In this document: piece after piece, positions 9,524 to 17,949 of the stretch | Layout of the letters: every line of letters starts with the position of its first letter | How positions within the stretch are numbered: position 1 is the stretch's first letter | Assembly (NCBI RefSeq): GCF_945605565.1 | Contig: NZ_OX216966.1 | Location: 3,588,001 to 3,652,000, forward strand | Source of the DNA: Paenibacillus dendritiformis | GTDB lineage: Bacteria > Bacillota > Bacilli > Paenibacillales > Paenibacillaceae | Length of the DNA: 64,000 bases | Reading direction: 5' to 3' | The notes under the pieces: model-generated | The model's database searches: none | What the model was told of the DNA's origin: nothing | What the model saw: only the letters and a program-made list of their open reading frames with translations | Made by a program: the position numbers and the translations under genes

Positions 9524-10012
9524 ATGAAAAAGGACCATCAAGAAGTACCTATCAAATGTACTGGTATTGCAGCGGTCTTACTGAAAAAATGCAATGATGA
9601 ATGCAAAGTGCTTTTAATGAAGCGTGCCGCTCCGCCCTTGAAGGATGCCTGGTGTTATATTGGGGGGAGTATTGAAGCAGGAGAGGAAGCATGGGAAGCA
9701 GCTCTAAGGGAAATTCAAGAGGAAACAGGGATAACAAAAATTAGTTTATATAGCTCCAATCAATTTGATCAATTTTACTCGAAAAGAGGAAATTATATTT
9801 ACATTGCCCCGGTTTTTGTTGGGTTTGTTGAAGGAGAACAAGATGTAGTATTGAATCAGGAACATACAGCATATCAATGGCTGTCATTTCAAGAAGCAAA
9901 AGAAATCGCTTTACCCGGAAATGATGAAGTTCTGGAGTTTATTGAAAAGCATTTTGTAAAAAAGAAGCCTTCTATTTGGTTACATATAGGGGGAGGCACG
10001 AATGATGTATAA
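9524..10012 (+). CDS. NUDIX hydrolase
   Basis: 162-residue NUDIX protein that hydrolyses a nucleoside diphosphate linked to another moiety. The Nudix box GGSIEAGEEAWEAALREI-QEETGI (about residues 47-70) is complete with its metal-binding glutamates. The RBS is GAGGGGAAGAGG. The gene overlaps the second NUDIX gene by 11 bases, so the two are coexpressed. Base composition is AT-richer than the flanks. The substrate cannot be assigned. Confidence 0.93.
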   Translation: MKKDHQEVPIKCTGIAAVLLKKCNDECKVLLMKRAAPPLKDAWCYIGGSIEAGEEAWEAALREIQEETGITKISLYSSNQFDQFYSKRGNYIYIAPVFVGFVEGEQDVVLNQEHTAYQWLSFQEAKEIALPGNDEVLEFIEKHFVKKKPSIWLHIGGGTNDV

Positions 10013-10445
10013 AAGAGTTGATGTTGCGTGCGCATTAATATTTGATCAAGCCAGCGAGAAAATGCTGATGGTAAAAAATAAAAAAGGCGACTCCTACTAT
10101 TGGAGCCTTCCAGGCAGAGCAGTTGAAGTAGGGGAAACGCTAGAAGCGGCCGTAATACGTGAGACAAAAGAGGAAGCCGGATTTGAAGTTGAGGTAGGCG
10201 GGCTTTATTCGGTGAGAGAAGCTCTCTTTTCGGAGAGAGGTGATCATGCTTTAATCTTCACATTTCTAGCAAAAATTATAGCTGGAGAAATGCAAGTATC
10301 GGATCCCGATGAAGAGATACTAGAAGTAAAATGGATAGACATCAACACGGCAAATGAGTTCATGCCTTATCTGACAGATGAATTAAAAATTTCGCCTGAT
10401 CGCAGCCATAAAATGTCGCCCTACTATTTTCATGGCGAAGTTTAG
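10002..10445 (+). CDS. NUDIX hydrolase
   Basis: 147 residues. The Nudix box (GRAVEVGETLEAAVIRET-KEEAGFEV, about residues 39-63) is intact. It starts inside the previous NUDIX gene behind GGGGGAGG. The two proteins are only distantly alike, so this pair is not a recent duplication; they may act on related substrates. No terminator follows directly. Confidence 0.93.
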   Translation: MMYKRVDVACALIFDQASEKMLMVKNKKGDSYYWSLPGRAVEVGETLEAAVIRETKEEAGFEVEVGGLYSVREALFSERGDHALIFTFLAKIIAGEMQVSDPDEEILEVKWIDINTANEFMPYLTDELKISPDRSHKMSPYYFHGEV

Positions 10446-10536
10446 AAGGTTTTTTTCGAATTGTCGATGCCTTCACTAAATTGGAAATGGAGACTCTGTG
10501 TAATGATTATATTAATAAGCGGCAACAACTACAATC

Positions 10537-10605
10537 ATGATTCTTTTCGGCACCTTTGTGCTTGCACTACTAACATACATTTCGGATAACTACAAGAAAA
10601 AGTAA
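10537..10605 (+). CDS. Hol-Tox-type small hydrophobic peptide (putative type I toxin)
   Basis: 22 residues, MILFGTFVLALLTYISDNYK plus KK: a short hydrophobic helix with FGTFVLALLT followed by a basic tail, as in the putative holin-like toxin family of Firmicutes. The family usually begins a few residues earlier (an M-x-x-YEAL...LMI-type start). Here the upstream in-frame codons (AATTTI) have no start before a double stop and there is no clear RBS, so the gene may be degenerate. The two hairpins downstream match the usual organisation of such loci. Confidence 0.5.
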   Translation: MILFGTFVLALLTYISDNYKKK

Positions 10606-10641
10606 GAACCCACCCTCAGGTTAGCGCCCAGGTGGGTTCTT
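10604..10641. terminator. Hairpin after the small toxin frame
   Basis: AAGAACCCACC / GGTGGGTTCTT perfect 11-bp stem beginning at the toxin stop codon. There is no long T-run (ATTCC). It probably serves the toxin transcript and perhaps an opposing RNA. Confidence 0.6.
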
Positions 10642-10715
10642 ATTCCTTGGTGACTAGAAGGGATAGACCCATCCAAGCCAATTGTTAGCCGAGTGTTTGC
10701 CGCACTCGGCTCCTT
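10642..10715. ncRNA. Probable antitoxin-RNA region of the Hol-Tox locus
   Basis: A structured non-coding stretch: CTTGG...CCAAG pairing around GACTAGAAGGGATAGACCC, then a perfect AGCCGAGTG / CACTCGGCT stem (10687-10711) followed by CCTTT. From memory, this arrangement recurs downstream of Hol-Tox frames and is thought to include the antisense regulator. Exact ends and strand cannot be set from sequence. The rest of the 10446-10823 gap holds nothing else I recognise. Confidence 0.35.
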
Positions 10716-10823
10716 TAATCGTATGATATCACAATTGGTAAAAGAAGTGAACATCACTAGCGTGCAATTTGGCCTGCAAATGAGCAAACCCCGGAGGCGT
10801 CTGCCGGAAACCCCGAGGATTAA

Positions 10824-12521
10824 CTACCAATCCATGGGAATTCTCAGCGTTACTTTAGTTCCAACCTGGACGGTGCTGTCTATCGTTAAGCCATACTCTG
10901 AACCGTACATGAGCTTCGCGCGGTCGTTTACGTTTTTGAGGCCATAGCCTTTGGACTGCGTTTGCAGCAGCAGAGGAAGCCGCTCCGGCGGGATGCCTAC
11001 TCCATTGTCCTGGACTTCGAACACGATGCAGTCCTGTTCCCGTCCTCCCGACACGCCAATTTTCCCGCCTCCCTCTTCTCTGTTCTCAATGCCGTGAAGA
11101 ATGGCATTTTCAATCAGAGGCTGCAGCATTAAGTTAGGCATGCGACAGGATAGAATCTCATCCTGGATCTGATATTCCACTTCGAAGCTGTTGCTGTGCA
11201 TGATAAGCTGAATACGCAGGTAGGATTGTACATTGAGAATCTCGTCCGAGACTCGAATCATATTGTCGCCCTTATTCAGGGTGGTTCGATAAAAGGTGGA
11301 CAGCAGCTGAGCCATCTCGCTAATCTCCGGGGCCCGAAGCCGAATCGCCCTCCAATTGATCATAGAGAGGGAGTTGTACAGAAAATGGGGATTGATCTGC
11401 GCCTGGAGCGCCTTCATTTCATATTCTTTGCGCGCGATTTCCTCCACATACACTTTATTAATCAGCGTTTTGGTCTCTTCCACCATATTGCCGAAGCCTC
11501 TGATTAAGTCTCCGATTTCATCTTTCGAGTCGCTTGTGACCGTAACCTCAAGCACGCCTTTTCCGACGAGATTCATATTTTGATGCAAATGATCGATGCG
11601 GGACATCATTCTTCTGGCAAAAAAAGTGCCGGTCACAGCGACCGCAATGATGCAGGCGATCATGATCAGCACGATGGTCAAAATAATGAGCCAGGCAGAG
11701 GCCGTGATCAAATTCGTCGGCTTATATAAAAACACATTCCACTCCGAGAGCGGGATCATGGACTGCAATACGGTGTAGTCCTGTTCATTCCAGCGCAGCT
11801 CGTGACCTGCTTGCATGGGAATCTCGGATTTTCCCGTTAGTTTTTCCGATGAATAGACTGCATGTCCGTTAGCATCCGTGACAAGAATCTCGGCTCCATT
11901 GGCCTGCAAAGACTCGAAGGATTGGAACAGGGAAGCATAGTCTACTTCGGTATACAAGATATTATCTTTCGGATTTCTTAGTTTCGTGTTAAAAATACGC
12001 CCGACGCTGAACATCGTATTTCCATCAAAAAACCAAAGGTTTTCCGTCGTTGTCATGACTTGCGGATACCAATCCGCATGGGTTATCTCCTCGATAGGGA
12101 TGACGGTACTCCCATGCTTCGGCAGGTTCGTTCCTGTATACAGCGTGATTCGCTTGATATCCGGATTCAAATATTGGGCGGTATAAAAATTTTGGTCAAT
12201 GACGTTTGTGAGCTGATCATACATCGAATAAGCACTGTCATACGTATGATTGGCCGCATTGATGATCGCTTGATTGAAGCTCAAAAAGGTGATGATTTTA
12301 TTGTATGTATTCAACTGATTGTTCACCGCTTGCACACTTTGCTCCAGATTCGCCTTCAGATCCGCTTCAGACTGCGCCAACAAAAGCTGCCTGGTCTCAA
12401 AAAAACAAAAGCCGCCCAACACAATTACGGGAATCAAGCTGATTAGAAGAAAGGCAAGCTTGATTTTGGTTTGAAATTTGAGGTCGCGAATGAATTGCTT
12501 ATGCGCTTGCCATCCACTCAT
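10824..12521 (-). CDS. Sensor histidine kinase, YesM family
   Basis: 565 residues. Membrane helix about 19-41, a large extracellular sensor domain, a second helix about 277-303, a HAMP region, then the His_kinase domain with the phosphoacceptor stretch QINPHFLYNSLS (about 383) and an HATPase domain (ENAILHGIENREEGG, GVGIPPERL). Its ATG overlaps the stop of the response regulator gene (ATGA). It is divergent from a sugar ABC importer and, as in other Paenibacillus YesMN systems, probably senses an extracellular carbohydrate signal and controls that importer. Confidence 0.95.
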   Translation of the reverse strand: MSGWQAHKQFIRDLKFQTKIKLAFLLISLIPVIVLGGFCFFETRQLLLAQSEADLKANLEQSVQAVNNQLNTYNKIITFLSFNQAIINAANHTYDSAYSMYDQLTNVIDQNFYTAQYLNPDIKRITLYTGTNLPKHGSTVIPIEEITHADWYPQVMTTTENLWFFDGNTMFSVGRIFNTKLRNPKDNILYTEVDYASLFQSFESLQANGAEILVTDANGHAVYSSEKLTGKSEIPMQAGHELRWNEQDYTVLQSMIPLSEWNVFLYKPTNLITASAWLIILTIVLIMIACIIAVAVTGTFFARRMMSRIDHLHQNMNLVGKGVLEVTVTSDSKDEIGDLIRGFGNMVEETKTLINKVYVEEIARKEYEMKALQAQINPHFLYNSLSMINWRAIRLRAPEISEMAQLLSTFYRTTLNKGDNMIRVSDEILNVQSYLRIQLIMHSNSFEVEYQIQDEILSCRMPNLMLQPLIENAILHGIENREEGGGKIGVSGGREQDCIVFEVQDNGVGIPPERLPLLLQTQSKGYGLKNVNDRAKLMYGSEYGLTIDSTVQVGTKVTLRIPMDW

Positions 12522-14053
12522 GCTCTTTCTCCTGCGGCCACGAATTGCCGGTATTTTTCGGGAGTGCGCCCATAAAAGTCTCTATAGTTCTGGCAAAAAT
12601 ACGACACGTCCCGATATCCCACGGCGCTCGATATATCGGACACTTTGAGATGAGTGCTCGTTAACAATTCCTGCGCCTTCTGCATGCGCACGTTTTTGAT
12701 GTATTTGTTCAAGCCGCAGCCCATCGTCTTCTTGAACATCGAACTCAGGTAATGGGGCGATAAGTAGACTTGGGCAGCGAGAGAATCCAGACTCAGATCG
12801 TCAGCATAGTGTTCTTCGATATACTTGGTGATGCAGGCAATATCCCGGTTGCAAGACGCTTCGGAATCCGTATATTTCTCCTCCAGCCGCAAAACGTACT
12901 CATTGATGATGTTTTTGATATCCCGGATATCCTCGGCTCTATATATTTTCTCAATTGCGTGATTCAGGTCCAGTTCGGACACATCCGCCATAAGATGGGT
13001 GACGATTTCTTGGCAGAGACTCGAAAACATATATTTCACATACAGCTGCGAAAATTGAACCTGCTTTGCATATTTTTGATAAAGGATTTCGGTGTTGGCC
13101 TTCAGGCCGAATATATCCCGGTTCTTAATATTCCCCCGAATCTTATCCAAGATAGCGCTGTCACATTGATCCGTGTCTTCGGAATCATTGAGGGTCTCAT
13201 CCATTTCTTCAAAAATAAAACGGTCCGGCGAGAAGAAGCGGTATTCCATCAGCTGCTCTAATTGGTTAAGCCCACTAGCCAGATCTTTAATCGCCGTCGG
13301 TCGCTCGTTCAAGGCGACATAACAGATGGAATTGAACTTCGTGAGAATGCTCTCATGTATACGCTGTGCCATATAATGATAAGACAAGCCCGAGGAACAC
13401 TTCGCTTCGGGAAAGAGCAGCAAGCTCTGATAGCCATTCAAATTGATATAATCCGCCGGCGTGTCCAACAGGGACAGGACATAGCTTTCGAATTCGGCTC
13501 CCACATGTTCAAAGAAGTTTTTTTCAAATTCCAGCAACAGCATTCTATGGTAAGCCGCTGGCAAATCCAAGGAAGCTCCCTTCAAAGAAGGAGGGGCGCC
13601 GACACCGTTGACGAGGGTGAACAGAACATGTTTTTTGACATAGGCTTTTCTCATCTTCGATGCTTCGTCTTCTTGCTTTTGCGTGGTGATGTCTTGGATG
13701 ACTTTGTGCATCGTATCTTGAAAGGCATCCACATGGATTGGCTTGAGAAGGTAGTCGGACACGCCAAGAGAGATGGCCGTCTTCGCATATTCAAATTCCG
13801 CGAAACCACTGAATATGATCACCTTCAATTGCGGTTGGAGCTGCAGTGCCTGCCTGGTAAGCTGCAGCCCATCCATAAGGGGCATCTTCACATCGGTGAA
13901 CAAAATATCGGCAGGTTGGCGGCGCAAAAATTCGAGCGCCTTTTTGCCGTTTTCTGCAAACTCCACGTTAAGAGGAAATTGAAGCTCTTCGATCAGAAAA
14001 GCGATGCCTTCTCGTTCTTCCTGTTGATCATCTGCGATTAAAATGGTTAGCAT
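12518..14053 (-). CDS. Response regulator with AraC-type DNA-binding domain, YesN family
   Basis: 511 residues. The N-terminal receiver domain carries the phosphorylatable Asp in ILFTDVKMPLMDG (about 55) and the Lys in YLLKPI (about 105). A long linker follows, then two C-terminal AraC helix-turn-helix motifs (LSLDSLAAQVYLSPHYLSSM and the VSDISSAVGYRDVSYFCQNY region). ATG 14053 is preferred because AAGAGG lies 7 bases upstream; an upstream in-frame ATG at 14083 lacks an RBS. The gene is translationally coupled to the kinase and divergent from the importer at 14292. Confidence 0.95.
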   Translation of the reverse strand: MLTILIADDQQEEREGIAFLIEELQFPLNVEFAENGKKALEFLRRQPADILFTDVKMPLMDGLQLTRQALQLQPQLKVIIFSGFAEFEYAKTAISLGVSDYLLKPIHVDAFQDTMHKVIQDITTQKQEDEASKMRKAYVKKHVLFTLVNGVGAPPSLKGASLDLPAAYHRMLLLEFEKNFFEHVGAEFESYVLSLLDTPADYINLNGYQSLLLFPEAKCSSGLSYHYMAQRIHESILTKFNSICYVALNERPTAIKDLASGLNQLEQLMEYRFFSPDRFIFEEMDETLNDSEDTDQCDSAILDKIRGNIKNRDIFGLKANTEILYQKYAKQVQFSQLYVKYMFSSLCQEIVTHLMADVSELDLNHAIEKIYRAEDIRDIKNIINEYVLRLEEKYTDSEASCNRDIACITKYIEEHYADDLSLDSLAAQVYLSPHYLSSMFKKTMGCGLNKYIKNVRMQKAQELLTSTHLKVSDISSAVGYRDVSYFCQNYRDFYGRTPEKYRQFVAAGERA

Positions 14054-14291
14054 GTGCATCCTCTTTTCAAGCGTTATCATCATTTATTATAAGCCTTTTC
14101 AAAACGAATGAAATAGAAGGAGCGCTCATCAGGAAACTTCGTAAAAAATTCGCGTAAAGCACAATTAATTCATATATACGGCCGTGAAGGAAACGCCTTA
14201 GAATTAGAGACGTACAAGACATGTTGGATATCCATGTTGAAGCAAGCCGGCGTTTTGAAATCGTTCACATCAATGTAAAGGAGCTTATGTC

Positions 14292-16001
14292 ATGAACACA
14301 AAACGGAGACACGGTCTTTTCTTTGCGGTAGCCTTGCTATTGGTTATTGCCATGGCTGGATGTCAAAAAGCGGACAAGCCTGCAGAGGAATCCGCTGTGG
14401 ATATGAATGACCCGGCGTGGAAGGAAGCCAAGACGACGCCTTTTGCGCCTTATCCTGACACCGTTACCTATTCGGTGGGCCAGGTAGCAGGGAATTACAC
14501 TTCACTGAAAGGCACGCCGTATGAGAAGGACAACGCGACGAACAATGTCTGGACAAGATATATCAAGAACAAGCTGAATGTCCAAAATGAGATTGCGTTC
14601 GAGGCCAATGACGGTACAGACTATCAGCAAAAAGTATCGATGGCGATCGTAAGCGGCGAGATTCCGGATATTATGGTCGTTCCCGATCATGAGACATTGC
14701 AGCAGCTGTACGAGAACGATCTAATCGAGGACCTTACCGCTGCCTATGAAGATACAGCCAGTGAGCGCATCAAGGAAATCTATGACTCCTATGATGGCCG
14801 CGTTCTGGACACGGCCAAGTTCGACGGCAAGCTGATGGCGCTCCCAACTACGGAAATCTCGCACGGTCCGGGCGTCCTGTGGCTGCGCAAGGACTGGATG
14901 GACCAATTGGGGCTGCAAGAACCGAAAACCATCGAAGATATTGAACATATCATCACCCAGTTCGTAGAAAAAGATCCCGGCGGCAATGGACCTGGAAATA
15001 CGGTCGGTCTTGTCATCGATAATGAACAGCCTGTCGGCATTTCGGGCGGGCAATATGAAGTGAATAACATATTTGCGTTATATGGAGCCTTCCCGAAGCA
15101 ATGGATCGATGATGGCACGGGCAAGGCCGTATACGGATCCATCCAGCCTGAGATGAAGCCCGCCCTTGCCAAAGTTGCGGATATGTATAAAAAGGGACTC
15201 ATCGACCGCCAGTTCGCCGTCCGCACCTCGGATGACCGCAAGGCGCTGCTGACAAGCGGCAAAAGCGGATCGTTCCTGGACAACTGGTGGGGAAGCTGGA
15301 CCGTGGCTGACTCGCTCAAGCTCAATCCGGATGCCGAGTGGGTGTCTTATGTTGCTCCGCAATCGGAAGACGGTTCGGTCACGATGTTCACCGGCAAGCC
15401 GACCAGCAGTTATCTGGTGGTCCGCAAAGGGTTCAGCCATCCGGAAGCCGCCATTAAGATTGCGAGCGTTCAGTTCGATTATCAGCGTTACCAGGAGAAG
15501 GACGAAGCCGTGCTCAAGGAATTCGAGGATTACAGCGCACATAATGTAGGCGGATCTCCGCTCGCCGTTAACATTGACTATTATGATGCTTTCTACCGCA
15601 ATGTCGGCATTATGGAAGAGGCGTTGGAGACAGGCGATGCCAGCAAATTAACGAGCAATCTGGATATTGCGGCTTATAAGTCCTACAAAAAATACTTGGA
15701 TGATTCAAAAAACGGAAATCAAGTCGATGCCAATGCATGGGCTGGATATACATCGAGCATTACGACAGCGAAGCTGGTCAACAACTCCAACATCAAAGAA
15801 GTCAATCCGATCTTCTTCGGCAGCACACGGTCCATGTCTTTGAAATGGCCAACCTTAATGAAAATGGAGCTTGAAATGTATCTGAAGATCATTACAGGCG
15901 AGCAGACGCCGGATGACTTCGATAAATTTGTTGAGAATTGGAAGAAAACCGGCGGCGATATCATTACGGACGAAGTGAACGAAGCGATTGCCTCCAATTG
16001 A
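14292..16001 (+). CDS. Extracellular solute-binding lipoprotein of a carbohydrate ABC importer (LplA-type)
   Basis: 569 residues, the large class of binding proteins paired with LplB/LplC-type permeases. The signal peptide has a lipobox ending AMAGC (Cys about 24), so it is a membrane-anchored lipoprotein. The body is rich in aromatic residues typical of oligosaccharide binding. The RBS is AAAGGAGC. The genes at 16022 and 16917 follow closely. No ATP-binding subunit is in the cluster; such importers usually share an MsmX-type ATPase encoded elsewhere. The exact sugar is unknown; the downstream debranching-type glycosidase suggests an alpha-glucan-derived oligosaccharide. Confidence 0.94.
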   Translation: MNTKRRHGLFFAVALLLVIAMAGCQKADKPAEESAVDMNDPAWKEAKTTPFAPYPDTVTYSVGQVAGNYTSLKGTPYEKDNATNNVWTRYIKNKLNVQNEIAFEANDGTDYQQKVSMAIVSGEIPDIMVVPDHETLQQLYENDLIEDLTAAYEDTASERIKEIYDSYDGRVLDTAKFDGKLMALPTTEISHGPGVLWLRKDWMDQLGLQEPKTIEDIEHIITQFVEKDPGGNGPGNTVGLVIDNEQPVGISGGQYEVNNIFALYGAFPKQWIDDGTGKAVYGSIQPEMKPALAKVADMYKKGLIDRQFAVRTSDDRKALLTSGKSGSFLDNWWGSWTVADSLKLNPDAEWVSYVAPQSEDGSVTMFTGKPTSSYLVVRKGFSHPEAAIKIASVQFDYQRYQEKDEAVLKEFEDYSAHNVGGSPLAVNIDYYDAFYRNVGIMEEALETGDASKLTSNLDIAAYKSYKKYLDDSKNGNQVDANAWAGYTSSITTAKLVNNSNIKEVNPIFFGSTRSMSLKWPTLMKMELEMYLKIITGEQTPDDFDKFVENWKKTGGDIITDEVNEAIASN

Positions 16002-16021
16002 AGTGAAAGAGAGCGTTCTTC

Positions 16022-16912
16022 ATGAAGAATAAAAACGATCAGATCGCGTTCCACTCGATGATGGCCGCAGGCATGATCTTCCTGATTATTTTCTCGTTCA
16101 TCCCGATGTTCGGGATTGTGATGGCTTTTCAAGATTATGTTCCTGCCAAAGGGATCAGCGGTTCGCGATGGGTAGGGTTGGATAATTTTAAATTCATGCT
16201 GCAAATTCCGGACAGCAAGCAGATTTTTATCAACACGATCGTCATCGCGGTATGGAAGATTATTGTGGGGACCTTCGTTTCGATTACGTTTGCTTTGCTC
16301 CTGAATGAGATTCGACTGAAAATTGCCAAGCGGTTCATGCAGACGGTTGTGTATTTGCCGAATTTCTTGTCATGGGCCGTACTCGCTACGGTCGTGATGA
16401 ACATCTTTTCCTATGAAGGTCCGATCAATGCATTTTTAGGTTGGTTTGGCGTGGACCCGATTTTATTTATGGCGAGCAATGAATGGTTCAGACCGATGCT
16501 GGTGTTGTCCGACGTGTGGAAAGGGTTCGGATATGGCTCGATCATCTATCTGGCCTCGCTGACCTCGATTGATCCGGGACAATACGAAGCGGCATCGATT
16601 GACGGGGCGAACCGCTTCCAGAAGCTGTGGTATGTCACGCTGCCCGGCCTGATGCCTACGATTCTGCTGGTCACGACGTTGAACCTGCCGAATGTGTTGA
16701 ATGCCGGCTTCGACCAGATTTTTAATCTCTATAATCCATTGGTATACGAGACCGCCGACATCATTGACACCTATGTATACCGGGTAGGTCTGGTCGAAAG
16801 ACAATATAGTCTCGGAACCGCAGTCGGTCTGTTGCGTTCCATTGTCGGCATTATCTTGATCTTGTCTGCGAATAAATTGACACAGAAGCTGACAGATTAT
16901 CGCATTTTCTAG
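16022..16912 (+). CDS. Carbohydrate ABC importer permease (LplB-type)
   Basis: 296 residues with six hydrophobic segments. The cytoplasmic EAA loop (YEAASIDGANRFQKLWYV, about 186-203) binds the ATPase. It lies 20 bases after the binding-protein gene and 4 bases before the partner permease. It forms the heterodimeric channel with the product at 16917. Confidence 0.95.
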   Translation: MKNKNDQIAFHSMMAAGMIFLIIFSFIPMFGIVMAFQDYVPAKGISGSRWVGLDNFKFMLQIPDSKQIFINTIVIAVWKIIVGTFVSITFALLLNEIRLKIAKRFMQTVVYLPNFLSWAVLATVVMNIFSYEGPINAFLGWFGVDPILFMASNEWFRPMLVLSDVWKGFGYGSIIYLASLTSIDPGQYEAASIDGANRFQKLWYVTLPGLMPTILLVTTLNLPNVLNAGFDQIFNLYNPLVYETADIIDTYVYRVGLVERQYSLGTAVGLLRSIVGIILILSANKLTQKLTDYRIF

Positions 16913-16916
16913 GGGG

Positions 16917-17804
16917 GTGTCTTCCATGATAGCTCAGACGATGAAAAGCCGCGTCGCCGACGTGATTATCTGGATATTGTTATTGGCGCTTACGTTGTCT
17001 TGTCTGTTTCCGTTACTCAATATGGTAGCTATTTCACTGAGTGATAATGCAGCCGCTTCCGCTAATTTAGTGGGCCTGTTCCCGGTGAATTTTACATGGA
17101 GCTCCTATGAAAAGCTGCTGTCAGACTCGCAATTTTGGCGTTCGTTCATGATCTCGGTCGAAAGGGTCGTATTGGGGCTAGGCGTAAATATGGCGCTGAT
17201 GATCCTGATGGCCTATCCGTTATCCAAAAGCTCGAAGCAATTCCGGGGACAGAAAGTGTATATGAATATCGTTATTTTCGCGATGCTGTTCTCCGGGGGA
17301 CTCATTCCGACGTTCATGGTCGTCAAGCAGCTTGGTCTGCTGGATTCCATTTGGGCGTTGATTTTGCCGGGGGCGGTGCCTATCGGCAATGTCATCCTGC
17401 TCATGAATGCGTTCCGCGCGGTTCCGAAGTCGCTGGAGGAAGCGGCCAAGATCGATGGAGCCTCGCAGTGGAGAATCTTGTTCTCGGTCTATCTGCCGGT
17501 CGTCTTGCCTACGCTGGCGACGGTCATGCTGTTTACGATCGTCGGCCACTGGAATGATTATTTCAGCGCATTGGTGTATATCAACAAGACTTCGAACTAT
17601 CCGCTGCAGACCTATATTCAGCAGCTCAGCGTGGAAGTGCAGAATATCACGGACCCGGCGAAATTGGCCGAATATGCAAAGATCTCGGACCGGACGCTGA
17701 ATTCCGCCAAAATCGTTGTGTCTACGCTGCCGTTGCTTTTGATTTATCCGTTCTTACAGAAGTACTTCGTGTCCGGAATCGTGGTCGGTTCCGTCAAGGA
17801 ATAA
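16917..17804 (+). CDS. Carbohydrate ABC importer permease (LplC/YtcP-type)
   Basis: 295 residues, six membrane segments, EAA loop EEAAKIDGASQWRILFSVYL (about 178-197), and the conserved C-terminal VSGIVVGSVKE seen in this permease class. The GTG at 16917 gives V-S-S-M; ATG 16926 is an alternative, behind GGGGGTGTC. It partners with the permease at 16022. Confidence 0.94.
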   Translation: MSSMIAQTMKSRVADVIIWILLLALTLSCLFPLLNMVAISLSDNAAASANLVGLFPVNFTWSSYEKLLSDSQFWRSFMISVERVVLGLGVNMALMILMAYPLSKSSKQFRGQKVYMNIVIFAMLFSGGLIPTFMVVKQLGLLDSIWALILPGAVPIGNVILLMNAFRAVPKSLEEAAKIDGASQWRILFSVYLPVVLPTLATVMLFTIVGHWNDYFSALVYINKTSNYPLQTYIQQLSVEVQNITDPAKLAEYAKISDRTLNSAKIVVSTLPLLLIYPFLQKYFVSGIVVGSVKE

Positions 17805-17872
17805 GTCATTAGGTTATTCGAAGCAAAATACAATAGGGTGAAAAGAAGCCGGACGATATATCAAGTATGCTG

Positions 17873-17904
17873 CCTCGCCGCAATGATTCCACAGCGCGGC
17901 GAGG
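17873..17904. other. Intergenic hairpin between importer and glycosidase
   Basis: CCTCGCCGC / GCGGCGAGG perfect 9-bp stem with a 14-base loop and a short TTT after it. It may lower read-through or protect the 3' end of the importer message; it is weak as a terminator. Confidence 0.5.
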
Positions 17905-17949
17905 TTTCGCATATCGGCGGCCGAACACATGGCGTTCAGGAGGTTAGCA

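Noticed and set aside
13262..14041. 259-codon plus-strand frame
   Set aside because: Antisense to the YesN-type regulator, which has intact receiver and AraC domains; no RBS.
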